Source of the DNA: Eubacteriales bacterium
GTDB taxonomy: Bacteria; Bacillota; Clostridia; Lachnospirales; Lachnospiraceae
NCBI GenBank assembly: GCA_030536755.1
Contig: JAUNPJ010000032.1
Location: 1-39,515 of the forward strand
DNA: 39,515 nt
Reading direction: 5' to 3'
In this document: positions 19,017-29,312 of the stretch, piece by piece
Numbering within the stretch: the stretch's first letter is position 1
Layout: the number at the start of each line of letters is the position of its first letter
Translations under genes and position numbers: made by a program
Notes under the pieces: generated by a model
The model's database searches: none
Told to the model about the DNA's origin: nothing
Seen by the model: the letters and a program-made list of their open reading frames with translations, nothing else

Positions 19017-21398
19017 TCAACCCATAGCTGTTGAACATGGATCAAGTCTTTTGATTATATCTTCCTGTATTTCCGGAGAAAGGTCAAGGAAATTCACAAA
19101 AGTTCCGTGAATTCTTACAATATATACACCACTTGGCGCATATTTCTTTGGATTTGCCAGAACTGTTCTGAGCATTTCCGGTGTTGTTACATTGACATAC
19201 AGATAAAACGGCGAGACTTTTCCTTCATCATAGCTGTTGAAGAATAACGGTGTAAAGATTTTTGTCTTAAACTCCATGCCCTTCTCTTCCATCGTCTGTC
19301 CCTTAAAGTATCCCGGATTGATACCAAAGTGCGAAGCATAACCTCCATTCATTGTCTCAAATGGAAGATGACGATTGGAGAGCATACGCATTCCCAGTCC
19401 TCCGGAAGCCTCTCCATATAATGGGTCTACACCATAGTTCAGCATTTCTCTCGCTTTTCGTCCGTCCGGTGTTGCGCCAACCCAGTATCCATACATCAAA
19501 TGTGTGGATGGTGTTGCATAATCCGGACGGAATGGATTGCCCAGATAGTTTTTCTTAGAGGAAACCATGGCAGATACTTTTCTTGCAATCTCTGCTGCCT
19601 CTTTGTCGACGCGCGCAATGTTGTTTCCGAATTTATCACAATCCAGAAGGTACTGGTGCATTTCCTCATCCTGTTCAAAGTTCGTGCGAAGTGCTTCCAA
19701 GAAACGATTGGCATCCTCCGGCCTTTCCTCTACGAGTGTGTCAATCGCGATAAAGGAATCCGCCAGCACACTCAATCCGTGAATCAGGCAACCGCTGCCA
19801 TTGTACTTTGTTCCCTGCTTCTGTGTGTCACGCAGATCAATGCCACTCTCAATACCACCCATCATCGTTGACAAAAATGGCACCTGATACAGTCCGATCG
19901 CACGGGAAGCTCCATTGGCTGCTTCCACCATCTCATCTACATAAAATTCCAGTTCTTTATAAAATACCTCACGGATATTTTTCAGAAGGTCCAGGTTGTT
20001 GTCATAACCAAGTTCTTCTCTCGTCTTTCCAATCTGCTCACCTGTGATTTCAGATTTTCCGCCCTGCAGAACCAGTTCCAGAACCTTCGGCATATTCAAC
20101 CAGCTGTTGGTGGTATTTCCATTGTCTTTTCCCATGATCAGCGGTTCCTGACATCCTGCCACCGAATAATCCGGAAGATCCTCCGGGTCTACTCCTTTCC
20201 TGCGAAGCACTTCAAAAATCGCATCATCGTTAAACAGAGATGGTGTCAGTACACCTGGTGTAAAGAAGAATCGTCCCATCTCCTCATATAATTTATCCGG
20301 TGTGTTTTTATGAAGCTTCACAGACAGAATCGGCTGCGGAAGGTTCATATCATAATAAGCGTCAAACAGCGCGTAGGAAGTCGGATTGGTCAGATCATTT
20401 CCCTGTGCATCCCTTCCTCCGATAATCAGATTCTGCGAAATTGCCCAGCTTCTGTCTGCTACATTGAAAAATACCAGCATATGCTTCAAAAGGGCTGCTG
20501 TCGTATCACGGTCCAGATCTTCTTTTGCACGATATGGCTCAAAAATGCGGTCCGCATTTCCAACAGAAAAAGCAAATGGATTTGGTGTCTGCTCCACACA
20601 CATCGTCTGCCAGATCAGCAAGAAAGACTGAATCGCCTCGTACAGATTTTCTGCTCCATGAGCCGGAACTTTTTTCAGAGTTTCTGCCATCAGCGTGTAT
20701 CTGCATTTTTCTTTTCCTTCGGACTTTTCTGCCTGTTCCTGTGCCATGGTACTGTAACGCTCTGCCAGTACCAGCATCGCCTGAACAGACAGTTTCATCG
20801 CCTCATAATAGTCTTTTTTATCCTCATGTTCCTTCTGCTTCTGGCTGAGTTCTTCAATGACTGCCAGTGCACCATCTTTCAGAAAATGACGTACATTCGG
20901 AATCAGATGTCCCGTTACCTGTTCCATGAAAAAGACTGCTTCTTTTGTATATTTTTCTGCCGGTGCATAGGCCGCCATCAGCTCTTTGGCGAATTTATTT
21001 TTTGCATAATAATCTTTTACCTTCGCGATGCGTTCTTCCGTAATATCACCAATTGGATCAATGTCGCCGAATACTGCAGTCGGATCACAGTATCCGGCGA
21101 AAGAACTTACCTGAAATGCCGGATTGATCAGTGCATAAGAACGGGCAAATGCATCATCCTGCGTTCCTGCGAATACATGATAGTTCCCGATTGTAAGGGG
21201 AATTCTCTTCATAACCTGAATCAAGGTCTTTCCAATACGGATGCTGTCCGGATCGTCTTTGTATAATTCATCACATTCCATCGCGATCTCTCTTGCCCAA
21301 AACCAGCCTTCCAGATGATCCAGCTTTCTTTCTTCCTGAAAGCGCTCTTTTGCCAATTTTGTAATTTCTTCTGCGTTATAAATTTCCTGAATTCTCAA
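19017..21398 (-). CDS. Glycyl radical enzyme, pyruvate formate-lyase-like eliminase of unknown substrate
   Basis: The 793-residue protein has the PFL-like barrel and a C-terminal glycyl radical domain. The thiyl cysteine is C416 in AGCQEP, with E418 in the general-base position used by the dehydratase/lyase branch; PFL's double cysteine is absent. The radical glycine is G765 in RIHGTFVNFLDL, where most relatives have RVxGYS, so the residue after Gly is Thr instead of Tyr. Start is TTG at 21398 with AGGAGG upstream. Its activase lies 810 bases upstream across two repeat copies. A GntR/LacI-type regulator and a sedoheptulokinase-like kinase follow. Substrate unknown; a sugar, polyol or sugar phosphate is my inference. 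Confidence 0.9.
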   Translation of the reverse strand: MRIQEIYNAEEITKLAKERFQEERKLDHLEGWFWAREIAMECDELYKDDPDSIRIGKTLIQVMKRIPLTIGNYHVFAGTQDDAFARSYALINPAFQVSSFAGYCDPTAVFGDIDPIGDITEERIAKVKDYYAKNKFAKELMAAYAPAEKYTKEAVFFMEQVTGHLIPNVRHFLKDGALAVIEELSQKQKEHEDKKDYYEAMKLSVQAMLVLAERYSTMAQEQAEKSEGKEKCRYTLMAETLKKVPAHGAENLYEAIQSFLLIWQTMCVEQTPNPFAFSVGNADRIFEPYRAKEDLDRDTTAALLKHMLVFFNVADRSWAISQNLIIGGRDAQGNDLTNPTSYALFDAYYDMNLPQPILSVKLHKNTPDKLYEEMGRFFFTPGVLTPSLFNDDAIFEVLRRKGVDPEDLPDYSVAGCQEPLIMGKDNGNTTNSWLNMPKVLELVLQGGKSEITGEQIGKTREELGYDNNLDLLKNIREVFYKELEFYVDEMVEAANGASRAIGLYQVPFLSTMMGGIESGIDLRDTQKQGTKYNGSGCLIHGLSVLADSFIAIDTLVEERPEDANRFLEALRTNFEQDEEMHQYLLDCDKFGNNIARVDKEAAEIARKVSAMVSSKKNYLGNPFRPDYATPSTHLMYGYWVGATPDGRKAREMLNYGVDPLYGEASGGLGMRMLSNRHLPFETMNGGYASHFGINPGYFKGQTMEEKGMEFKTKIFTPLFFNSYDEGKVSPFYLYVNVTTPEMLRTVLANPKKYAPSGVYIVRIHGTFVNFLDLSPEIQEDIIKRLDPCSTAMG

Positions 21399-21437
21399 AT
21401 CTATTTCTCCTCCTTTTTATAATTGTTTCCACAACTC

Positions 21438-21796
21438 CCTATTTGTCGGGTTGTATGTGCACCACTTTCCTGGTCAACGAAGCAGAGTCTCAACGGCAAG
21501 GTTGGGCTTGAGGGTTTCCGAACGGCCATTTGCACAGGGAAGGTTTTCCATATCAAGTGCGATATCTCCGCTTCCGCTGGCAACCTGTTGATTTTCTTGT
21601 CTGGCTGCGCCGCCGATAGATTGCTTTACAAACAAACTCGCACGCGGTGCTCAAACAGTGTTTGCAAAGCAATCGCTATGCTCGCCAATCCGGCGAAAAT
21701 CTGCCAAAGGTCTGCCCTCGGAAGCGGAGATATCCGCACTTTGATTATGGAAAGTTGTCAATCTGTGCAAATGGGCCGTTCTACTTTGTTGGCATT
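21438..21796 (+). repeat. Structured repeat, copy A (plus orientation)
   Basis: Copy A begins CCTATTTGTCGGGTTGTATG and shares with copy B the head (about 55 bases) and a central core. It folds as one long imperfect hairpin: arms 21520-21576 and 21719-21781, core 21577-21718. Inside the core, GATTGCTTT (21619-21627) and CAAACA (21629-21634) pair with TGTTTG (21659-21664) and AAAGCAATC (21666-21674), capped by GCACGCGGTGC. Open frames through it (one of 137 codons) shift frame against copy B near the head, so I regard them as non-coding. The right boundary is approximate. Confidence 0.8.
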
Positions 21797-22190
21797 GTCT
21801 TTTGTTGGACGATATACCAAACAAAAGAGCGTGTAAAATTTAATGTTTTTTCAAAATTTGCATCATTTATAAGAACATAGGAGTTTTCTACATGACCGCA
21901 CTCGTTCGAGAGGGATATACCAGCGCAGACATTTGGAGAAATTTTCACAGTTTTTTCGAGCATAGCGATTGCTCGCGACGCACTGTTTGAGCACCACGTG
22001 CGAGTTTGCGTCAAGAGCAATCCATAAGCGGCGCAGAAAAAGCAAGAAAATCGACATGCCTGCGCTGGTATATCCCTCTCGGATGAAAGGCGGTCATGAA
22101 AAAACTCCGGAAGTAATCCCCCTACCCCTGTCGGTGGAAAGTGTTTCGTTGACCAGGAAAAGCGGTGCACATACGACCCTACAAACAGGA
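21797..22190 (-). repeat. Structured repeat, copy B (minus orientation)
   Basis: Copy B is a diverged inverse copy of A, starting at 22190 with CCTGTTTGTAGGGTCGTATG. Its outer arms (21880-21928 and 22060-22108) are self-complementary over about 49 bases but unlike those of copy A in sequence. The core helix GATTGCTC/GAGCAATC plus GACGCA/TGCGTC (21967-21982, 22007-22022) replaces A's GATTGCTTT/AAAGCAATC plus CAAACA/TGTTTG, with paired changes. A small hairpin with CTTTTGTT arms (about 21802-21828) marks the junction between copies. Read with the operon, it lies in the activase-enzyme transcript. The left boundary is approximate. Confidence 0.8.
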
Positions 22191-22207
22191 ATTTTCGTTT
22201 TTAATAA

Positions 22208-23080
22208 TCAGGTACGCACGACCTGTATTCCTTTGCTGCGAAATGTGTATTCAAAGAACCGAACGATTTCCGGAAGAATTTTTCCCGGCTTCATCTGATA
22301 TGTATAACCGCACTGTTCCCATTTTCCTTTGCCAAATTCATGGTACGTAAGAAGCTCCAGTCTGACATTTTCTCTCGCCGCAAAGTTTCCCAGAAATTCT
22401 GCAAACATCTGCGCCTCTTCCTTGCTGTCATTGAATCCCGGTATCAGTGGAATCCGTAAAAGTACATCTGAATGACTCTTTGCTGCCATCTGAATATTCT
22501 GTAAAATCTGTGTATTCGGCATGCCCAGCCACTGCTTATGTTTTTCATTGTAGCAGCTTTTGATGTCCATGATCCACTCATCCACCAGAGGAAGATATTC
22601 TTCCATCCGCGGATGTGTTCCATTACTCTCGATGGCCGTGTGAATACCTTCTTCTTTCAGTCTGGTCAAAAATAGTTTTGCTGCTTCAAACTGCATGGTC
22701 ACCTCACCGCCAGTCAACGTAACGCCGCCTCCATCGAAAAACATCGGTCTGCTTTCGATACATTCCTGAACCAGAGTCTCCACGTCATATTCCTGGCAGG
22801 AAAAACGCAATCCTTTCTGTCTCCGTCCTTTCACACAATTCATTTCCTTGCAATCCCGGCAAGTCTCCCTGTTCAATCTGCCGTTTTCTACCGCACCCCT
22901 GGGGCAGCAGCTTTCATCCAGCCATTCCTTTTCAGTCAGCAGCACACCTGCGGGGCACATTCCCTCCGGATTGGAACACCAGGGACAATGCATATTGCAG
23001 CCCTGCAGATGGTAGATCAGGCGATTGCCTCTTCCATCCTGGGAATAATTGAACCCTTTCTGAAATACCTTCAGCTTCAT
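22208..23080 (-). CDS. Glycyl radical enzyme activating enzyme (radical SAM)
   Basis: This 290-residue radical SAM protein would generate the glycyl radical on the neighbouring enzyme. It has the cluster motif CNMHCPWC (CX3CX2C) near residue 30, the SAM-binding GGEVT segment, and a cysteine-rich insert (CCPRGAV, CRDCKEMNC) in the place of the ferredoxin domain of clostridial activases. The insert has fewer cysteines than the usual two CxxCxxCxxxC sets, so perhaps only one extra cluster. AGGAGG precedes ATG at 23080. It is the first gene behind the double-operator promoter. Confidence 0.92.
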   Translation of the reverse strand: MKLKVFQKGFNYSQDGRGNRLIYHLQGCNMHCPWCSNPEGMCPAGVLLTEKEWLDESCCPRGAVENGRLNRETCRDCKEMNCVKGRRQKGLRFSCQEYDVETLVQECIESRPMFFDGGGVTLTGGEVTMQFEAAKLFLTRLKEEGIHTAIESNGTHPRMEEYLPLVDEWIMDIKSCYNEKHKQWLGMPNTQILQNIQMAAKSHSDVLLRIPLIPGFNDSKEEAQMFAEFLGNFAARENVRLELLTYHEFGKGKWEQCGYTYQMKPGKILPEIVRFFEYTFRSKGIQVVRT

Positions 23081-23091
23081 ACTTCCTCCTA

Positions 23092-23120
23092 CAATTGGTA
23101 TTCTATATTAATACCAATTG
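23092..23120 (-). promoter_or_regulatory. Operator O2 upstream of the activase gene
   Basis: A perfect inverted repeat CAATTGGTATT (23092-23102) with AATACCAATTG (23110-23120) contains TTGGTA-N11-TACCAA. It lies between the start of transcription and the ribosome site. The likely ligand is the GntR/LacI-type protein of the operon. Confidence 0.75.
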
Positions 23121-23146
23121 ATTCAAAAAAATAATTATTTTCTCTT

Positions 23147-23184
23147 ATTGGTATTATCATACACTACCAATTGTATCTTGTCAA
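23147..23184 (-). promoter_or_regulatory. Activase operon promoter overlapped by operator O1
   Basis: Minus strand TTGACA (23179-23184), 17 bases, TATGAT (23156-23161). A second TTGGTA-N11-TACCAA site (23148-23170) covers the -10 box, the same half-sites and spacing as O2. Binding there would block polymerase. Confidence 0.82.
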
Positions 23185-23233
23185 TCCTTTTACTTCTAAA
23201 TTTTCCCACAAAAAATATTCCTGTTTTTTTTAT

Positions 23234-23266
23234 AAAAATTCCCCCGAAGTCTGGTAACTTCAGGGG
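23234..23266 (-). terminator. Terminator behind the rsmH fragment
   Basis: Arms CCCCCGAAGT (23241-23250) and ACTTCAGGGG (23257-23266) pair with one mismatch and lead into an AATTTTTA tail on the minus strand. The intact rsmH at 28068 has no such terminator, so this is probably the original rsmH terminator. Confidence 0.6.
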
Positions 23267-23272
23267 ATAACC

Positions 23273-23556
23273 TTATGCCCGAATCGCCCACCTCATCTTT
23301 GTGGATCTGGCACGGCTGTTGCGCACGCACTCCTCCTCATACGGTTCATCCGAGTTCTCTACAAGCATGCCTATCAGTTCCTTTCTGTCAATCTGTTTCA
23401 GGCGCTCTGCTGCACTGATTCCCTTCTGCGGATTCATGCGCAGATCGAGTGGTCCCTCTACTTTATAAGAAAATTCCCGATTCGGATTATCAATCTGCAT
23501 GGAAGAAACACCAAGATCTGCCAACACAAAATCAAACTTTCCCGCCTCGGCTGCCG
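23273..23556 (-). pseudogene. Internally deleted duplicate of rsmH 3' part
   Basis: The reading frame matches the intact rsmH (28068-29117) from AEAGKFDFVLADLG through SDEPY, then jumps to EECVRNSRARSTKMRWAIRA. Nucleotide identity by eye is about 94 percent. The missing 360 bases equal the span between two CTCTTCTGC direct repeats (28125-28133 and 28485-28493) in the intact gene, so the deletion is in frame. It lacks the SAM-binding N-terminal third and cannot be a working methyltransferase. Upstream its frame continues into unrelated sequence. It marks the left border of the beta-glucoside cassette. Confidence 0.88.
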
Positions 23557-23691
23557 CGGGTCGCTTCGTGGCTGTAGAAGTCACCATAGGTGTAGCAGAT
23601 CACATAGCCATCCATCTGCTTATCAATAGACGGAAGTTTTTGAGTTAATAGGATAACTTTGTGCAAATTTCGATATTTTCTCATTTATAGT
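23557..23691. other. Junction sequence between rsmH fragment and bglA, possible gene remnant
   Basis: On the minus strand 23557-23640 reads in frame into the rsmH fragment as MDGYVICYTYGDFYSHEATR, which looks like real coding sequence but has no start or recognised family. I cannot name the source; a mobile-element gene is one possibility. The remaining bases up to bglA hold no clear terminator. Confidence 0.35.
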
Positions 23692-27005
<3,314 letters not shown>

Positions 27006-27054
27006 AACAGCTACCCCTTTCTTTTTTATTCAGCACCGGTTGCTTTATGATTCT

Positions 27055-27154
27055 ATTATATCGTTTTCCCAATAAATTACTATAGTTTCGGCGGCTTTAG
27101 GTACAGGTAGCTTTCAAAGAAACATGTTTTATGCAAGAAACACTGTGTTTCCTT
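27055..27154 (-). promoter_or_regulatory. Control region of bglP-bglA with a candidate RpiR operator
   Basis: A perfect TATAAT (27055-27060) lies about 50 bases before the PTS start, but the -35 region is poor, suggesting activator dependence. About 80 bases further up is a near-perfect palindrome, AAGAAACACTGTGTTTCCTT (27135-27154), core GAAACAC-T-GTGTTTC, a good candidate for the RpiR-type regulator. No convincing cre box is seen. Confidence 0.5.
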
Positions 27155-27183
27155 ATACTGTACAAATTCACTTATGTGTTTAC

Positions 27184-27210
27184 AAAAAAGACGGCTATAC
27201 AAGCCGCCTT
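27184..27210 (-). terminator. Terminator of the rpiR-type gene
   Basis: Arms AAGACGGCT (27188-27196) and AGCCGCCTT (27202-27210), one wobble, then six T on the minus strand. The stem includes the last codons of the regulator gene. Confidence 0.82.
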
Positions 27211-27920
27211 CCTATTGTTTCCAACAGATAAATAACTGGTACCTGTGTGGTAATATTATATTCTTCATCAATCAGATACCGCCCTACAAAATAAGGCAGA
27301 TGATAATCCGATAATTTTGCCAGTGTACAGGCATCTCCATTTGTTATGCTGAAAATAATGGCATTATGCCGTTTAAAACGTTCTGCCATACTCAATACCT
27401 GCTGTGTTTCTCCTGATTCTGACAACGCAATCACTACAGTCGAATCCATATCTTCATGAATCGGATAAAAAGGATCTTCAATATACTGGCTGTATTTTCC
27501 AATGTTTGAAAAATACCTTGCCCCATATTTTCCGAGAATTCCCGATGTCCCAATTCCAATAAAAATCAACTGTCTTGCTTCCCGTATCACCTGCGTAACT
27601 TCATTGATTTTCTCTTCATACTGTATAGATGTTACCGTATGTAAAAAATACATGATTTCATCGCTTCTGGTGTCTTTCACCTGTTTTTTCTGCTTTTCTT
27701 TCTCTTCCTGTAAAAACAGTTTAAACCGTAGCTTAAATTCAGAATATCCATCACAGCCTGTTTTTTTACAGAATCTGACAATCGTTGATGTTGACACATG
27801 AGCTGCCTGTGCCAGTTCGCGAATTGTCATATACCTTACTTCATTCTTGTGTTCCATAATGTAATTATACACAAGCATTTCCAAGTCATTGTATGACTGC
27901 AATATCTCGTAACCAAACAT
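27195..27920 (-). CDS. MurR/RpiR family regulator of the beta-glucoside genes
   Basis: The 241-residue protein has an RpiR helix-turn-helix (residues 1-78, TIRELAQAAHVSTSTIVRFCKK split) and a SIS sugar-phosphate domain (residues 110-235, IFIGIGTSGILGKY and ALSESGETQQV). SIS regulators sense sugar phosphates, fitting a PTS product. CGGAGG lies seven bases before ATG. It is followed by its own terminator, so bglP-bglA has a separate promoter. A 38-base perfect palindrome lies 18 bases upstream and may be an autoregulatory site. Confidence 0.9.
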   Translation of the reverse strand: MFGYEILQSYNDLEMLVYNYIMEHKNEVRYMTIRELAQAAHVSTSTIVRFCKKTGCDGYSEFKLRFKLFLQEEKEKQKKQVKDTRSDEIMYFLHTVTSIQYEEKINEVTQVIREARQLIFIGIGTSGILGKYGARYFSNIGKYSQYIEDPFYPIHEDMDSTVVIALSESGETQQVLSMAERFKRHNAIIFSITNGDACTLAKLSDYHLPYFVGRYLIDEEYNITTQVPVIYLLETIGRRLV

Positions 27921-27938
27921 GTCGTTCCTCCGTTAAAC

Positions 27939-27976
27939 AAGGAATTCTGTTATGATTAATCATAACAGAATTCCTT
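27939..27976. repeat. 38-base perfect palindrome between rsmH and the rpiR-type gene
   Basis: Two 19-base arms, 27939-27957 and 27958-27976, meet with no spacer and no mismatch; half-site AAGGAATTCTGTTATGATT. No T run follows on the minus strand, so it is a poor terminator. Position directly upstream of the RpiR ribosome site suggests an operator or a recombination scar. Confidence 0.9.
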
Positions 27977-28067
27977 CTCATGTACAAAACAGCTACTTTT
28001 CTTCAAAATTCATTTCACTCTTCCAAAGTTACTGCCTCTTTTTCACTCATCAAACTCTGTTAAATTA

Positions 28068-29117
28068 CTATGCCCGAATCGCCCACCTCATCTTTGTGGA
28101 TCGGGCACGACTGTTGCGCACGCACTCTTCTGCCGAAGGACGAATGACATCCTTGCAGATCTCGCTGTAAACACCTGCTTTATAACATTCCTTAAACGAT
28201 TTTTTCACGAGACGGTCCTCACCGGAGTGGAAGGTCAGAATTGCCACTCTGCCGCCGGGCGTCAGTACATCCGGCAATTTTTCCAGAAATTGATACAGGA
28301 CTTCAAATTCACTGTTCACGTCAATGCGAAGAGCCTGAAAGGTTCTCTGGCAGGACTTTTTCACCGCTTCCCTACGGTCTGCTGCCGGAAGGAAAGAAAG
28401 AGCCTCTTCAATCGTCTGTTTCAAATCTGTAGTTGTGAGAATTTCCTGTCCTTTCCGCTGACGGGACAGCACACTTTTGGCAATCTCTTCTGCATACGGT
28501 TCATCCGAGTTCTCTACCAACATTCCTATCAGTTCCTCTCTGTCAATGTGTTTGAGGCGCTCTGCTGCACTGATTCCCTTCTGCGGATTCATACGCAGAT
28601 CGAGTGGTCCCTCTACTTTATAAGAAAATCCCCGATCCGGATTGTCAATCTGCATGGAAGAAACACCGAGATCCGCCAACACAAAATCAAACTTTCCTGC
28701 CTCTGCTGCCACCTGATCAATATTTGCAAAATTCAGTAGTTTGACTGTCAAAATTTCTTCGCCGAACCCCTGTTCCTGTAAACGGGCCTTTGTCTTCGCC
28801 GATTCAATCGGATCTACGTCAAGCGCATAGATATGTCCTTTCGACTGGAGGCATTTGAGCATCTCTTTTGTGTGTCCTCCGTAGCCCAGTGTCGCGTCAA
28901 GCCCAATCTGGCCCGGCTGAATCTGCAGAAAATCCAGAATTTCCTTCACACAGATGGAGATATGCATCCCAGCCGGCGTCCCTCCCTTGCTGATAACCTT
29001 TGCCACCGTATCCGCATACTTCTCCGGATTGAGTTCTTTATACTTTTCTTTGTAACTTTTTGGATGTGTTCCTGAATAGCGAACACGCCGTTTGTGCTTC
29101 TTTTCCTGATTTTCCAT
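28068..29117 (-). CDS. rsmH: 16S rRNA (cytosine(1402)-N4)-methyltransferase RsmH
   Basis: RsmH methylates C1402 of 16S rRNA. The 349-residue protein has the SAM loop GLDATLGYGGHTKEM, the DFVLADLGVSS motif, PLDLRMNP, and the C-terminal RVAILTFHSGEDR and RSTKMRWAIR. It is longer than the usual 310 through a basic N-terminal extension of about 45 residues. It is not in a division-wall cluster, where rsmH usually sits. A partial second copy lies at 23273, and the sugar cassette fills the space between. Promoter at 29203-29231. Its 3' end has no terminator. Confidence 0.95.
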   Translation of the reverse strand: MENQEKKHKRRVRYSGTHPKSYKEKYKELNPEKYADTVAKVISKGGTPAGMHISICVKEILDFLQIQPGQIGLDATLGYGGHTKEMLKCLQSKGHIYALDVDPIESAKTKARLQEQGFGEEILTVKLLNFANIDQVAAEAGKFDFVLADLGVSSMQIDNPDRGFSYKVEGPLDLRMNPQKGISAAERLKHIDREELIGMLVENSDEPYAEEIAKSVLSRQRKGQEILTTTDLKQTIEEALSFLPAADRREAVKKSCQRTFQALRIDVNSEFEVLYQFLEKLPDVLTPGGRVAILTFHSGEDRLVKKSFKECYKAGVYSEICKDVIRPSAEECVRNSRARSTKMRWAIRA

Positions 29118-29202
29118 AGCTGGTCTCCTTACTTATTCCTGCGATAATAAAATATCCACATTTTTCCTTTCCATCTGCAAAAGCGGATTTTTCCCTGTTC
29201 AA

Positions 29203-29231
29203 AGTATACTATAAGAAAAGAAAAGCCACAA
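29203..29231 (-). promoter_or_regulatory. Candidate promoter of rsmH
   Basis: Minus strand TTGTGG (29226-29231), 17 bases, TATACT (29203-29208), giving a leader of about 80 bases. It lies immediately downstream of the preceding gene's terminator. Confidence 0.55.
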
Positions 29232-29232
29232 G

Positions 29233-29265
29233 AAAAAAAGATACCGCTGCATTTGCAGCGGCATC
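29233..29265 (-). terminator. Terminator of the secreted FN3-like gene
   Basis: Arms 29240-29251 and 29254-29265 (core CCGCTGCA/TGCAGCGG, one mismatch) followed by seven T on the minus strand. Confidence 0.85.
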
Positions 29266-29312
29266 CGATTCGTTACTGTTCACTCCGATTCTATTTATTT
29301 TATTCTATTTGT

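Noticed and set aside
21423-22170. Overlapping open frames of 137 and 129 codons inside the paired repeats as protein genes
   Set aside because: They follow the repeat, shift frame between copies close to the head, have no ribosome sites, and their substitution pattern keeps base pairing rather than codons.
21438-22190. CRISPR array
   Set aside because: There are only two long inverted copies, no regularly spaced short direct repeats and no cas genes.
27006-27194. BglG/LicT-type RAT antiterminator ahead of the PTS gene
   Set aside because: No RAT-like stem followed by a terminator is found, and the cassette encodes an RpiR rather than a BglG protein.
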